Of a stretch of DNA of 64,000 nucleotides, positions 11,473-23,165 are shown one piece after another. The first letter of the stretch is position 1, and each line of letters begins with the position of its first letter. The stretch spans positions 5,001 through 69,000 of the forward strand of contig JAEMWC010002012.1 of the NCBI GenBank assembly GCA_016490735.1, in the 5' to 3' direction. This DNA comes from Pachyseris speciosa (taxonomy: Eukaryota > Cnidaria > Anthozoa > Scleractinia > Pachyseridae). A model generated the notes under the pieces. It did no database searches, was not told the DNA's origin, and saw only the letters and a program-made list of their open reading frames with translations. Both the position numbers and the translations under genes were made by a program.

Positions 11473-11684
11473 GTTATTATAATCGGCTCCGAAGCACAAG
11501 ACCTAGAAAACTCAGACCCCCCAATCTGGAAAACTCAGACCCCTCATGAACGGCGATAATTCATTTTGCCCACGTTTATTTCACTTTGAAAATTTGTATA
11601 GTTATCAGGGGGTCTGAGTTTTCCAGTTTCGGGGAGGGGGTCTGAGTTTTCTAGGTCTCGTGCTCCGGAGCCGATTATAATAAC
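11473..11684. mobile_element. hairpin MITE with about 72-bp arms
   Basis: The left arm (11473-11544) and right arm (11607-11684) are inverted repeats containing CTAGAAAACTCAGACCCC twice each. The spacer is about 60 bp. A partial second copy (spacer plus right arm) is at 11735-11832. No clear target duplication was found. Confidence 0.75.
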
Positions 11685-11841
11685 GTGAAGTGTTTGTTGT
11701 CTGCGATAAATAGAGGGTGTAACATTTCAGCACACTGAACGGCGATAATTTATTTTGTCCACGTTTATTTGACTTTGAAAATTTGTATAGTTTTGAGGGG
11801 TCTGAGTTTTCTAGGTCTGAGTTCTCCAGACACCCGATACG

Positions 11842-12375
11842 GGGAACACGGCGGCAATCCATCTGGAGTTAAATTTTGGTCATGTTAAAAGCTTTCTTCT
11901 CGCTGTTGAACTTGCAAACATTCATATAGACACTTCTCTTAACATATTAGTTGTTCAGACTTTAAAGACACAAGGTGAATCGACGTTTTCCGATACGTGA
12001 CAACAGACATCATTCTTGCTGTTGATATGAGATTTACACTCGAATCACTCGGCCGTGAAAGGTCAAACTCCCTTTGTCTGTAGTCTCTAATTTTTGGCGC
12101 TCCCCTCGCGTCGCGTCTCCTCGCAACTTCGTGCGCGCACGTGCCCCCACAATCCGTCGCCAAAATTAGAGACTACTCGCTGTCTACTGAAGCAGACACG
12201 GGGAAACACGGCAGTCCATCTGCCGTTAAGTTTACTCATGTTAAAAACTTTCTTCTCGCCGTTGAACTTCCAAACATTCGCATAGACACTTCTCTTAACA
12301 TATTGTTTGTTCAGACTTCAAAAGCCACAAGATGAATCGACATTTTCCCATACGTGACAACACGCATCACTGTTG
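11842..12375. repeat. 178-bp direct repeat flanking a short TIR segment
   Basis: 11842-12020 and 12199-12375 are about 90% alike by eye (..CTTCTCTTAACATATT.. ACGTGACAACA..). Between them, TAGTCTCTAATTTTTGGCG (12081) and CGCCAAAATTAGAGACTA (12158) form inverted ends of the MITE family seen complete at 23451-23599. Confidence 0.7.
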
Positions 12376-13267
12376 TTAAAAATAGTTAGCGCTTGCGCAG
12401 AAACGCCGGAAGTGCCATTTGTGGATGATACTCGACGACGAAAAAGAAGAACCGTCGGTAGTTTATGACCCGGGCGCCGCGCGAGACGCGCGCAGCCCGG
12501 GTAATTAATTCTACTCAGTCAGTTCGGAGATAAAGAGACTTACCTTACATTCAGCTGTCGACATCATGAACTTCTATATCACACCGAAATAATCTCTACG
12601 TGAATTTGTTTAATCTCCCTGAATGAATGGCTTCATTGTCTTCCGTCGTCAGCTGAAGCGATCAGCTCTATGTTGTGGCCTGTGATGAACGACTGCCAAA
12701 AGAAATACCTAACATGCCCTCCCTCACCGTAGTATCAGTTTAACTTTCCCTCTAAAGAGGAAGTCAGGTCAAATTCGCGTTCCATGAAATATTTCCTTAC
12801 TTCTTTATCTGACGTAACCTTTCAAGCCTTACCGTAATCTCCTTCGGTAGGAACGAGCCCGTTGCGTGTTACCGCTCAGGTATTGAGATACACCTTATAA
12901 ATTAGATCTTTCAAGGACGTCAGACACACCGTCGCATACAATCTATGATCCGCGTTGGCATATTCCCATCAAGCTGCCCATTATGAGTAGCACATCAAAC
13001 TTAGAAATACTTCAAAGGGTGAAAACTATTATAAACGGTAAAAACAAAAACGTTCTAACATAACGAGCTCGAGTTTGCACTTCAGTGAAAGAGCCTGAGG
13101 TCATTCTTGCACATTCCTTTATAATAATAGACTCGGGCAATTATTTATCACATTTGATCACATCGGCGGGGAGTTATCCTTACATGTAGTACTGTAGTTA
13201 TTTTGTCCGAAGTAGAGCCCATATGGATGCATCATCCAATTTGTTTTCGTGACCTGAGGGAAACCTG
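12376..13267. other. unassigned part of unit A
   Basis: No coding signal. 12430-12789 recurs at 19660-20014 and includes a GC-rich segment with CCCGGGCGCC..GCCCGGG. The rest (12790-13267) is missing from unit B. Confidence 0.4.
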
Positions 13268-13275
13268 GCCTTTTC
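13268..13275. other. target-site duplication, left
   Basis: GCCTTTTC stands directly left of the foldback terminus GGATCATTATC. The identical octamer stands directly right of the opposite terminus at 22213-22220. Confidence 0.8.
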
Positions 13276-13440
13276 GGATCATTATCAGCATCTGGGAAAA
13301 GGTTGCTATATAAAATTTGTAACAAACAATAATGAAAACACCCTTATGTAATTCACAAAACCAGAAACCCTCTATATAACTAAATGTTAAGAGCGCCGCT
13401 TTTAAGAAAACACATTCCAGGCTGAACCCACGAGTGTAAG
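13276..13440. mobile_element. foldback element, left terminal arm
   Basis: It starts GGATCATTATCAGCATCTGG and leads into the minisatellite through GAACCCACGAGTGTAAGAAC. The same 165 bp occurs inverted at 22046-22212. A unique end plus a tandem-repeat arm plus an inverted partner is the architecture of foldback (FB/Galileo-like) transposons. Confidence 0.8.
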
Positions 13441-14192
13441 AACTTCCAACCTCCAAACGTAAGAAATGCAACCCCCGAACGTAAGAAATGCAACCCCCGA
13501 ACGTACGAAATTACAACCCCCGAAGGTAAGAAATGCCACCCCCGAACGTAAGAAATTTCAACCCCCGAAAGTAAGAACTTTAAACTCCCGAAAGTAAGAA
13601 CTTACTATCCCCAAACGTACGAAATACAACCCCCGAACGTAAGAACTTACAAACCCCCAACGTAAGAACTTACAACCCCCGAAAGTAAGAACTTACAACC
13701 CCGGGAGGTAAGAAATGCAACCCCCGAACGTAAGAACTTACATACGACCTTACAATTTCCGAACGTAAGAACTTACAACCCCCGAACGTAAGAAATAGAA
13801 CCCCCGAACGTAAGAACTTACAACCCCCGAACGTAAGAAATAGAACCCCCAAACGTAAGAAATACAACCCCCGAACGTAAGAACTTACAACCCCCGAACG
13901 TAAGAACTTACAACCCCCGAACGTAAGAAATAGAACCCCCGAACGTAAGAACTTACAACCCCCGAACGTAAGAAATAGAACCCCCGAACGTAAGAACTTA
14001 CAACCCCCGAACGTAAGAAATAGAACCCCCGAACGTAAGAACTTACAACCTCCGACCGTAAGAACTTACAACCCGCGAACGTAAGAAATGCAACCCCCGG
14101 ACTTAAGAACTTACAACCCCAGAACGTAAGAAATACAACCCCCGAACGTAAGAACTTCCAACCCCCGAACCCCCCCCCCCAACCCCCGAACG
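13441..14192. repeat. 22/23-bp minisatellite, forward block of unit A
   Basis: About 34 copies of the unit CCCCCGAACGTAAGAA followed by CTTACAA or ATAGAA/ATACAA. The array stops abruptly at 14192, where the CR1-like RT fragment resumes; this is the duplication junction. Minus-strand frames through it encode only repeats. Confidence 0.93.
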
Positions 14193-14758
14193 GGCAATTG
14201 GTAATCGTAACTGGTCCCTATTTCTCAGGATATAATTGTGCACATCAGAGGTATGTCTAAAGTTATCTAAAAGATTATCAGGTGCCAGTCCGTTAATGCA
14301 CTTGTGCACAAGCATACATTTACCGTAGTCACGACGGAGTTGCAGGCTTGGCCAATGAAATGTTTTGTGCAGTTCGTTGTAATGAACCGAGCGACATTCA
14401 ATAATGCAGGCAGCGCGCCTATGCAATTTATCGAGATATTCCTTGCTTCCTTTACCGCAGCTGTCCCAAACACACGAACAATAGTCGAAAAGAGACAAAA
14501 TCATAGCATGATATAACGTAATGCAAGCAGAACGAGGTGAGATCTTGCGCGCTCTACGCATCATACCAAGACGGGAGGAAATTTTCTTTCCTAGTGAGCT
14601 TACATGCTCTTTCGACGAGAGTGTAGGGTCCAGTTGGACACCAAGATATTTAAATTCCCCATAACAAGTTAGGTACTTGATATATGATGAACAGGCTGAA
14701 TTTCGAAAAATAGCGGGAATCTCGAAGTAATTATCGAAGGAAGTACAGAAAAATATTC
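14193..14758 (-). pseudogene. non-LTR reverse transcriptase fragment, unit B copy
   Basis: The same frame as 5694-6237 with a few substitutions. At its 3' side the RT sequence is cut at the duplication junction, and the open frame runs on into minisatellite-encoded residues (SSYVRGLYFLRSG-type). The fusion is accidental. No catalytic box is present. Confidence 0.85.
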
Positions 14759-14991
14759 ACATATCCCAAGTCTGATGTAACACCAATTAAATCATTTCAA
14801 ACTTGGTAAATTGATTTTGTGGATACATTTCGATCAGTAATCCTTAAAATTAGCGAAGCTAAGAGCATGTAATCAACAATAATAGCCTTCATTTGTCCGC
14901 CCGCCATGTTGAATATCAAAACATACGCGCCCGCCGTTCAATCCGCTGACTGTCTTGGTTTCTGGCTATGAATTGATTGTCTGGTATTTAA

Positions 14992-15775
14992 AGTGCCTAT
15001 GAAATGAAAAATAATTGCTGTTCATTTGAAAGGCTTTTCAAAATACAGAAGAATGTCTTTTTCCTTTTTGGAATATCTTTTTTCGTTCTAGAGATATTAA
15101 CGTTTTTGTATTATGCAAATTAGGAAAGTGATGACGTCATAAACTGTGCAACTAAAATGGTAAAATACTGAATCAATAATATCTCTAGAAACATTTGGAG
15201 CAGTGTTCTTCAAACTTGGCACCAGAAATGTACACCACAAAAGAAACAAAATGACACCTGTGGTGCTGTTGCCATGACAACAGCTTTACCGCTGGTCCTG
15301 TCTTAATTAGAAATGAAATTCCCAGTTTTTGTCTTAACCAAGTATCATCCACCCCCTGCAATCTAATGAGGAGAGTTTAGACAATATTAGAACCATGTCT
15401 GTTTCGAGCAGGACCCTCTGTCCCACTTAAAAGGGTTGTAAATGGGGATATTTGGTTTTTGACAGAGAGAGACTGGAGCCAAGAGAGTTGCCATGGCAAT
15501 GGCACCACAGGTGTCATTTTGTTTCGTTTGTGATCTACATTTCTGGTGCCAAGTTTGAAGATCACCGCTCCGATATTTCTAGAGATATTCTTGATTCAGT
15601 ATTTTAACATTTCAGTTGCACAGTTTAATACGTCATCACTTTCCTAATTTGCATAATACAAAAACGTTAATATCTCTAGAACGAAAAAAGATATTACAAA
15701 AAGGAAAAAGACATTCTTCTGTATTTTGAAAAGCCTTTCAAATAAGCAGCAATTATTTTTCATTTCATAGGCACT
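14992..15775. mobile_element. palindromic TTAA MITE, unit B copy
   Basis: Same ends, arms and TTAA flanks (14988-14991, 15776-15779) as the element at 6492-7271, with small differences. It was copied by the segmental duplication, not by a fresh insertion. Confidence 0.8.
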
Positions 15776-15900
15776 TTAATGTCTTTGTTTAGTGTTGTGT
15801 CTGGGCTCCATTTAAACTAGCCCTGCTACATTGGATGCCCCTGGATAAATAAATAAATAAAAAATTAAATAGTAGCTATTAGGATTGGTACTCCAAATTC

Positions 15901-15990
15901 GCGCTTGTGTGGGATACGAGCCCATGACGTTTGGGATGCCGGTGCACTGAGTGTTCCACCAACTGAGAGCTAACAAGCCAACTGGTAGCT
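15901..15990 (-). mobile_element. tRNA-like SINE head, unit B copy
   Basis: A duplicate of 7392-7490 with minor substitutions; box A and box B-like segments are kept. Confidence 0.6.
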
Positions 15991-16879
15991 AGTCATTTGT
16001 CATTTATATCAGTTAAGATCATTTGTATGAAGATCGATGATCATCATACATTGAAGCAGTGGCGACTAGAAAAACCTTAAAAAGCTTCAGGCTTGCGAGG
16101 GATGTATGATCTTGCGGGAATGTCTGATAATCTTCATATTGTATGATCTTCTTATATCCATATTCACATATTCATTTGCTAATTTAAAGCTATTCTAAGG
16201 ATCAGTAGTTACGATTAAGAATTATATGGACTCTTCTTAAGCTAAGTAGCATGAGACAGACAGTATCGATTTTCGAATCAATGCCTCATATACAACCAGG
16301 AACCTATCACTGTGCATTTCGCGATGCATAGGCTTCTGGTACAGCTTCGTCCATTAAGTGTGATATATTTCAGCTACAAAAAAATTGTCAAAATGCTGTA
16401 ACAATGTATTCGTACAGTCCAGGGCGTGACAATGGGGTCTGTAATCATTTTTTTATAAGAAAAATAAGCTGAGTTAATCCTCTTGAACTGAGTGTTAACT
16501 TTGTCATAAGTCTGGAATTCTCAGCTTGCTTTGAAATATATTTCTATCATGATCAGTTCGCGTATTTATAAAACAGCTCGCTGCACAAAGGACAATCCAG
16601 TAGTGATACCAGGTAACATTCCGCGAGATTTTAGGGTCGTTGATTTTCTGTTGTTTTTTAGTTTTATTGCGCATCCTAATCTTTGGCTTCCCTGTGATAC
16701 TAAGGGGTGAGATGTACCATTTCTGCGCCATCTTGAATGACGTCATAAATGGTATCGTAGATAGCCTCGCTCTCTTTATTTTCGCGTGGTCTAGTGAAGT
16801 TCAATAAAGATAATAATAATCAAAAGCTTTAAAATCAAGCCGTAAAATCAAGTACTGTTTGTATTGTATAACAGTAGAG

Positions 16880-17276
16880 CGAAGATAGATAGATAGACAC
16901 CTTTATTTAAAAGCAAAATGAATAGGTAAGACCTGAGGGTAATCCATTCAGGGAGCTTACAAAGCATCTCTGCTATCAACAGGAGCCCTGAGGTCATTAC
17001 CTAACATAGAATATACAATAAAAGGATATATACAAAAATAAAGACATAAAATATATAAGAGCCTAAATTTATGTACATTTAAAGTGATTATTAAAAATCG
17101 TACTTCCATAATAATAAAAGGATCTTCTGGCTGTTTCCGTTCTTATTGCAGGCAAATTTAAAAGATTGCTCTGCCAGGTTGAGCAAGTACAGATGTACTT
17201 ATTGAAAACAAAATAGTTATTAAAATACTGAGGACAGTGACCATCTATGCATTTTCTCACAAGTAAGCCAACCAAC

Positions 17277-17317
<41 letters not shown>

Positions 17318-17325
17318 GCACATCC
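16880..17325 (-). mobile_element. LINE 3' fragment, unit B copy
   Basis: A duplicate of 8371-8820. It differs mainly by a shorter (TTA)n tract (17278-17316), as expected for microsatellite slippage after the duplication. Confidence 0.7.
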
Positions 17326-17498
17326 TTTGGGAGTAGCCTTCTTTAAATTCTCAGGTCAAACACCTTAATTTATCTCTTTCTTATTAATTAGTCTCTTTTC
17401 TTAACATAAATAGTTTCTTTACCCTTAATTATTCTTGTTAATATCTCACTCTGTTACACTATTTATTGCTCATTTTTATTTTATTCTTTACTGTACAA

Positions 17499-17526
17499 CT
17501 GACGATGGATGATGTCTCATCCGAAA
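17499..17526 (+). ncRNA. hammerhead-like core, unit B copy
   Basis: CTGACGA, stem GGATGA/TCATCC, GAAA as at 8995-9022. The only change is in the stem II loop (CGTC to TGTC), which leaves the core and stem intact. Confidence 0.5.
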
Positions 17527-17585
17527 CATGTTTTCATTAAAACAATGAACTTCAAAAATATCGTGTGGTTCATTAAAGCGATTTC

Positions 17586-18528
17586 TATTATTATTATTAT
17601 TGTTATTATTATTTAGAATTTAGCACAGGGATTATCCCTGGGAAGAAATATCCAGTCAAGTCTCATCCCGAGACCTCAGACTTCCAGCACTTTTCTGAGG
17701 ATATGTGCCGATTCGAGGAGTGCCGACTTTTGCATAGTTCTTGTTCGGTTTTTAATTTCTAATTGCTCCAAGTGGCCTGCCAGCATTTTTCACACTGAAC
17801 CTAATGCGCCTACAACCACTGGCACCACTTTTGTCCTTGATTTCCAGATCGTTTTAATCTCTCTTGCCAGGTCTTGGTACTTTTCATACTTTTCAGTTTC
17901 TTTCTGCAGTACGTTACTATCTCCGGGAACAGCAATGTCCACAATGATTTTTTCCTTTGCCTTCTTTTTCTGAATTACAATGTCTGGCCTCCTGTGGTGG
18001 ATTCCACGGTCTGTTTGGATTGTAAAGTCCCACAGCAGTTTAACCTCCTCATTCTCTTCTACACTTTTGGGGGAATGCTCATACCATTTGTCATTGTACT
18101 CAATTCCATATTCCTTGCACACCTCCCAATGAATGACCCGCCCAACAACATCATGCCTCTTTTTATATTCTGTCTGCGCAAGCTTGGGGCAACTACACAA
18201 AATATGCTGCACAGTTTCATCGTGACTTCCACACATTCTGCATTTGGGTGACACATTTTGGTTTTCGATTCTGGCTTTTATGGCGTTTGTTCGTAGTGCC
18301 TGATCTTGCGCGGCAAAAATAAGCCCTTCTGTCTCCTTCTTCAGTTCACCAGTTCTTATCCAATTCCAAGAAACACCAGATAGGTCCTCTGTCTCTCTCT
18401 TGAACTGTCCATGTAGCTGCTTTCCAGACCAGTCCTCAGTTCTTTTCCTTTTCATCCTTTCCTTATATTCCTTTGGCGTTTCAACTTCATCGACATTCTT
18501 CCTCTTCCATGCAGCTTTCAACAACCGT

Positions 18529-18563
<35 letters not shown>

Positions 18564-18614
18564 TGCGTATTTATGGGCCTCGACGACAAAAGAACTTGGC
18601 CAGTATCCCGCCAT
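17586..18614 (-). pseudogene. R4/Dong-like LINE 3' part, unit B copy
   Basis: The coding frame 17790-18614 repeats the zinc knuckle and PD..D endonuclease motifs of 9283-10161. The Asn-coding microsatellite is longer (11 rather than 6 Asn). The frame is still open, as in unit A, but RT is missing. Confidence 0.65.
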
Positions 18615-18659
18615 CTTGACCTCACGCTTGGCCAGTAACCCATATCATTTGAAGGTGAT

Positions 18660-20026
18660 CACATGGTAAGCGGTCCCCTCCACCCTCCCCTTCAGTGGTC
18701 AAAGCATAAGATTATAGCAATTTTGAAAGGTTTAAACCTCTATATAGCAGTTAAAAGTAATTCATAATTCATCCCACAAGCTTTCTACACTTAACATATT
18801 TTGCATACCGTTTGACCTTAGTTAATTTAATCGATCATTACCTCGACAAAAATCTGGAACAGGAAACTGGTGAATTTTCTAGTGTGTCAAGACCTCTGTT
18901 AAAGATAGGAGACCTTGGAGTTAATATTCCTTGGTCATTAATATTTTGGTGTTTAAAACACGTATTATAAAGCCAGTGGTAATATAAAGTGAAATTAATC
19001 TATTTTCTGATCACGAGAAACAATTCACGGACAACATTTCTGATCCTCCGGATATGTGCACCACATAATCTAGAATTTTAATTGGGGCGACTCAGCTCTG
19101 ATGATTCACATAATGGTCAACCTTGATATGTGTGTGTCTCTGTAAACAGCGACGGCGGCTGTACACAGGCTAGCGACAGCTTACTTACTAAAACAAGAGG
19201 CTACAATTAGCCTAAACCCGGGCTTGCAAAAAACAGTATTGTATCCCTAACTTAGTGCTAAACAAAAGAATAGAGGGAAGTCTGTCTTTCTTACATCGGA
19301 CGCATTGTGTTTAGCTTGTGTTGGAGTCTATTTCTTTAGACCCCTATCAACATATATTCCTCTAAAATACAGCTCAACCATTGAGCACAATAATTATAAC
19401 ACTAGTAAAAAATATTTCTAAAAGAACAAGAAAAAGAGAAACAGAAAAAATAAAGCCCGTGATATATAACACTAAAAGACATCGAACCCGGTTTAGCTGC
19501 GTCACAGGCAGGAACAATGACCTTTAGGCCACAGAGGTTTATCGTTATGCCATGTGATAAAATAGTGTATTGATTCCAAAAAAAACTAAGCATACTTGTT
19601 TTCGCTTCGATGGATAATTGTTTGAGAAAGGAAACGCTTATCGAACGATGTAGGATTTTTCGACGACGAAAAAGAAGAACCGTCGATAGTTTATGACCCG
19701 GGCGCCGCGCGAGACGCGCGCAGCTCGGGTAATTAATTCTACTCAGTCAGTTCGGAGATAAAGAGACTTACCTTACATTCAGCTGTCGACATCATGAACT
19801 TCTATATCACACCGAAATAATCTCTACGTGAATTTGTTTAATCTCCCTGAATGAATGGCTTCATTGTCTTCCGTCGTCAGCTGAAGCGATCAGCTCTATG
19901 TTGTGGCCTGTGATGAACGACTGCCAAAAGAAATACCTAACATGCCCTCCCTCACCGTAGTATCAGTTTAACTTTCCCTCTAAAGAGGAAGTCAGGTCAA
20001 ATTCGCGTTCCATGAAAAAGACCGCC
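18660..20026. other. unassigned part of unit B
   Basis: Duplicates 10160-11370 (single copy of the 240-bp block) followed by 12430-12789. No gene recognised. Confidence 0.4.
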
Positions 20027-20848
20027 GCTTTTAAGAAAACACATTCCAGGCTGAACCCACGAGTGTAAGAACTTCCAACCCCCGAACGTAAGAAATGCAA
20101 CCCCCGAACGTAAGAAATACAACCCCGAACGTACGAAATTACAACCCCCGAAGGTAAGAAATGCCACCCCCGAACGTAAGAAATTTCAACCCCCGAAAGT
20201 AAGAACTTTAAACTCCCGAAAGTAAGAACTTACTATCCCCGAACGTACGAAATACAATCCCCGAACGTAAGAACTTACAAACCCCCAACGTAAGAACTTA
20301 CAACCCCCGAACGTAAGAACTTACAACCCCGGGACGTAAGAAATGCAACCCCCGAACGTAAGAACTTACAACCTCCGAACGTAAGAACTTACATACGAAC
20401 TTACAATCTCCGAACGTAAGAAGTTACAACCCCCGAACGTAAGAAATGCAACCCCGGAACGTAAGAAATACAACCCCAGAACGTAAGAACTTACAACCCC
20501 CAAACGTAAGAAATAGAACCCCCGAACGTAAGAATTTAAAATCCCCGAACGTAAGAAATAGAACCCCCGAACGTAAGAACTTACAACCTCCGACCGTAAG
20601 AACTTACAACCCCCGAACGTAAGAAATGCAACCCCCGGACGTAAGAACTTACAACCCCAGAACGTAAGAAATACAACCCCCGAAAGTAAGAACTTACAAC
20701 CCCCGAACGTAAGAAATACAACCCCCGAACGTAAGAAATGCAACCCCCAAACGTAAAAAATACAACCCCCGAACGTAAGAAATACAACCCCCGAACGTAA
20801 GAATGTACAGCCTCCGAACGTAAGAACTTACAACCCCCGAACGTAAGA
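20027..20848. repeat. foldback element: residual left arm and forward minisatellite
   Basis: 20027-20064 keeps only the inner part of the left arm (GCCGCTTTTAAGAAAACACA..). It is followed by about 36 forward units of the CCCCCGAACGTAAGAA minisatellite. Confidence 0.88.
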
Positions 20849-20850
20849 GA

Positions 20851-22045
20851 TTTCTTACGTTCGGGGTTTGTAAGTTCTTACGTTCGGGGGTTGTATTTCT
20901 TACGTTCGGGGGTTGCATTTCTTACGTCCCGGGGTTGTAAGTTCTTACGTTCGGGGGTTGTATTTCTTACGTTCAGGGGTTGTAAGTTCTTACGTTCGGG
21001 AGTTTTATTTCTTACGTTCGGGGTTTGGAAGTTCTAACGTTCGGGGATTGTAAGTTCTTACTTTCGGGGGTTGTATTTCTTACGTTCGGGGTTGTAATTT
21101 CTTACGTTCGGGGGTTGTATTTCTTACGTTTGGGGGTTGCATTTCTTACGTTCGGGGGTTGTATTTCTTACGTTCGGGGATTGTAAGTTCTTACGTGCCG
21201 AGGTTGTAAGTTCTTACGTGCGGGGGTTGTAATTTCTTACGTTCGGGGGTTGTATTTCTTACCTTCGGGGTTTGTAAGTTCTAACGTTCGGGGATTGTAA
21301 GTTCTTACGTGCGGGGGTTACAATTCTTACGTTCGAGGGTTACAATTCTTACGTTCGGAGGTTGTATTTCTTACGTTCGGGGTTGTAATTTCTTACGTTC
21401 GGGGGTTGTAATTTCTTACGTTCGGAGGTTGTAAGTTCTTACGTTCGGGGGTTGCATTTCTTACGTACGGGGGTTGTATTTCTTACGTTCGGGGGTTGTA
21501 AGTTCTTACGTTCGGAGGTTGTAAGTTCTTACGTTCGGGGGTTGTAAGTTCTTACGTTCGGGGATTGTAAGTTCTTACGAGCGGGGGTTACAATTCTTAC
21601 GTTCGAGGGTTACAATTCTTACGTTCGGGGGTTGTATTTCTTACGTTCGGGGTTGTAATTTCTTACGTTCGGGGGTTGTAATTTCTTACGTTCGGAGGTT
21701 GTAAGTTCTTACGTTCGGGGTTGCATTTCTTACGTACGGGGGTTGTATTTCTTACGTTCGGGGGTTGTAAGTTCTTACGTTCGGAGGTTGTAAGTTCTTA
21801 CGTTCGGGGGTTGTAAGTTCTTACTTCGGGGGTTGCATTTCTTACGTTCGGGGGTTGTATTTCTTACGTTCGGGGGTTGTAATTTCTTACGTTCGGGGGT
21901 TGTATTTCTTACGTTCGGGGGTTGTAAGTTGTTACATTCGGGGGTTGTATTTCTTACGGTTCGGAGGTTGTAAGTTCTTACGTTCGGGGGTTGTATTTCT
22001 TTCTTAGTTTGGGGGTTGTAAGCTCTTATGTTCGTGGGTTGGAAG
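20851..22045. repeat. foldback element: inverted minisatellite block
   Basis: At about 20850 the array flips orientation to TTCTTACGTTCGGGGG units, about 54 copies. With the forward block it forms a palindrome of roughly 2 kb. Confidence 0.92.
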
Positions 22046-22212
22046 TTCTTACACCCGTGGGTTCAGCCTGGAATGTGTTTTGTTAAAAGCGGCGGTCTTA
22101 ACATATAGTAATATAGAGGGTTTCTGGTGTTGTGAATTACATAAGGGTGTTTTCATTATTTTTTGTTACAAATTTTATATAGCGACCTTTTCCCAGATGC
22201 TGATAATGATCC
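22046..22212. mobile_element. foldback element, right terminal arm
   Basis: The inverse of 13276-13440, ending GCTGATAATGATCC, followed at 22213-22220 by the octamer GCCTTTTC that also precedes the left end. Confidence 0.8.
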
Positions 22213-22220
22213 GCCTTTTC
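22213..22220. other. target-site duplication, right
   Basis: GCCTTTTC, identical to 13268-13275. Confidence 0.8.
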
Positions 22221-22485
22221 TTGTCGTACTCGTCAATGAATCGCTTCCCGTTTCACTTAAGGTGGGACTTAATGTGAATTGGAGTGAAATTTGATGGAAT
22301 TGGAATGTTAAAAGATGTTTTGAAACTCCACTAGACAGTCGACAGTGCCACAAACTGGGGAAACTGTATAGTGCCCGTCTACTGATTTCTAACTTCAAAT
22401 TCCGATCTTCAATATTTCCTGTTTCCTTCAATCTAAGTTTAGGGTTCATTACGAACCAACGAAATGACCATCTCCCAGTTGGCTT

Positions 22486-22592
22486 GATAGCTCAGTCGGT
22501 AGAGCACTGCACTGTTATCGCAGAGGTGGTGGGTTGAATTCCCGTACAAGTCCGATTTGTTTTTCAGGCTTTATTATCACTACTGCTTAATT
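22486..22592 (+). mobile_element. tRNA-derived SINE fragment (Asn-GTT-like head)
   Basis: GGCTTGATAGCTCAGTCGG (box A), an anticodon-like arm CTGCA-CTGTTAT-CGCAG and GGGTTGAATTCCC (box B) fold as a cloverleaf with a 6/7 acceptor stem. A non-tRNA body (TTTTTCAGGCTTTATT) follows, so it is a SINE head or tRNA pseudogene rather than a functional tRNA. Confidence 0.6.
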
Positions 22593-22595
22593 TTA

Positions 22596-23165
22596 ACAAG
22601 AGGCTACAATTAGCCTAAACTCGGGCTTGCAAAAAACAGGATTGTATCGCTAAACAAAAGAATAGAAAGAAGTCTGTCTTTCTTACATCGGACGCATTGC
22701 GCTTAGCTTGTGTTGGAGTCTATTTCTTTAGACCCCTAATGGCTTCGAAGGTATTTACATATATATACCTATCAACATATATTCCTCTAAAATTACAAAA
22801 TTGCTTTACAGCTCAGCCATTGAGAACACTTGTAAAAAATATTTCTAAAAGAACAAGAAAAAGAGAAACAGAAAAAAAAAATAGCCCGTGATATATACCA
22901 CTAAAAGACATCGAACCCGGGTTAGATGCGTCACAGGCAGGAACAATGACCTTTAGGCCACAGAGGTTTATCGTTATGCCATGTGATAAAATAGTGTATT
23001 GATTCCAAAAAAAACTAAGCATACTTGTTTTCGCTTCGATGGATAATTGTTTGAGAAAGGAAACGCTTATCGAACGATGTAGGATTTTTTCGCATAAACG
23101 TTAATGGAGTCTCGGTGAAATGTGAGTTGTTAATTAATTAGCAGAGTTTAATTGTTTACAAATAC
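22596..23165. repeat. third copy of the dispersed repeat
   Basis: Matches 10668-11460 of unit A (ACAAGAGGCTACAATTAGCC to about GTTTACAAA). It continues past the point where unit B breaks off, which polarises the unit B deletion. Confidence 0.85.

Larger units (their letters stand above)
5694..14192. repeat. segmental duplication, unit A
   Basis: From GGGCAATTGGTAATCG at 5694 the sequence is repeated almost base for base from 14193. The match runs through the MITE, SINE, LINE tails and R4-like fragment to the minisatellite. Relative to unit B, unit A has an extra tandem copy of about 240 bp (10908-11148) plus the segments 11371-12432 and 12790-13390. Confidence 0.93.
14193..20850. repeat. segmental duplication, unit B
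   Basis: A near-identical copy of 5694 to about 14190 in the same orientation. It lacks sequence equivalent to 11371-12432 (junction TTTTTCG/ACGACG at about 19658) and 12790-13390 (junction at about 20017). The copy at 22596-23165 continues past the first breakpoint like unit A, so B carries the deletion. Confidence 0.93.

Noticed and set aside
20366..20918. Minus-strand frames rich in FLRSGVVSSYVRGL repeats
   Set aside because: Translation of the minisatellite; orientation flips and frame shifts argue against a gene.
13441..22045. CRISPR-like array
   Set aside because: Units are contiguous tandem repeats without unique spacers, in a eukaryotic context.
22486..22560. Functional tRNA-Asn gene
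   Set aside because: Mismatches in acceptor and anticodon stems, altered box B, and a SINE body follows.
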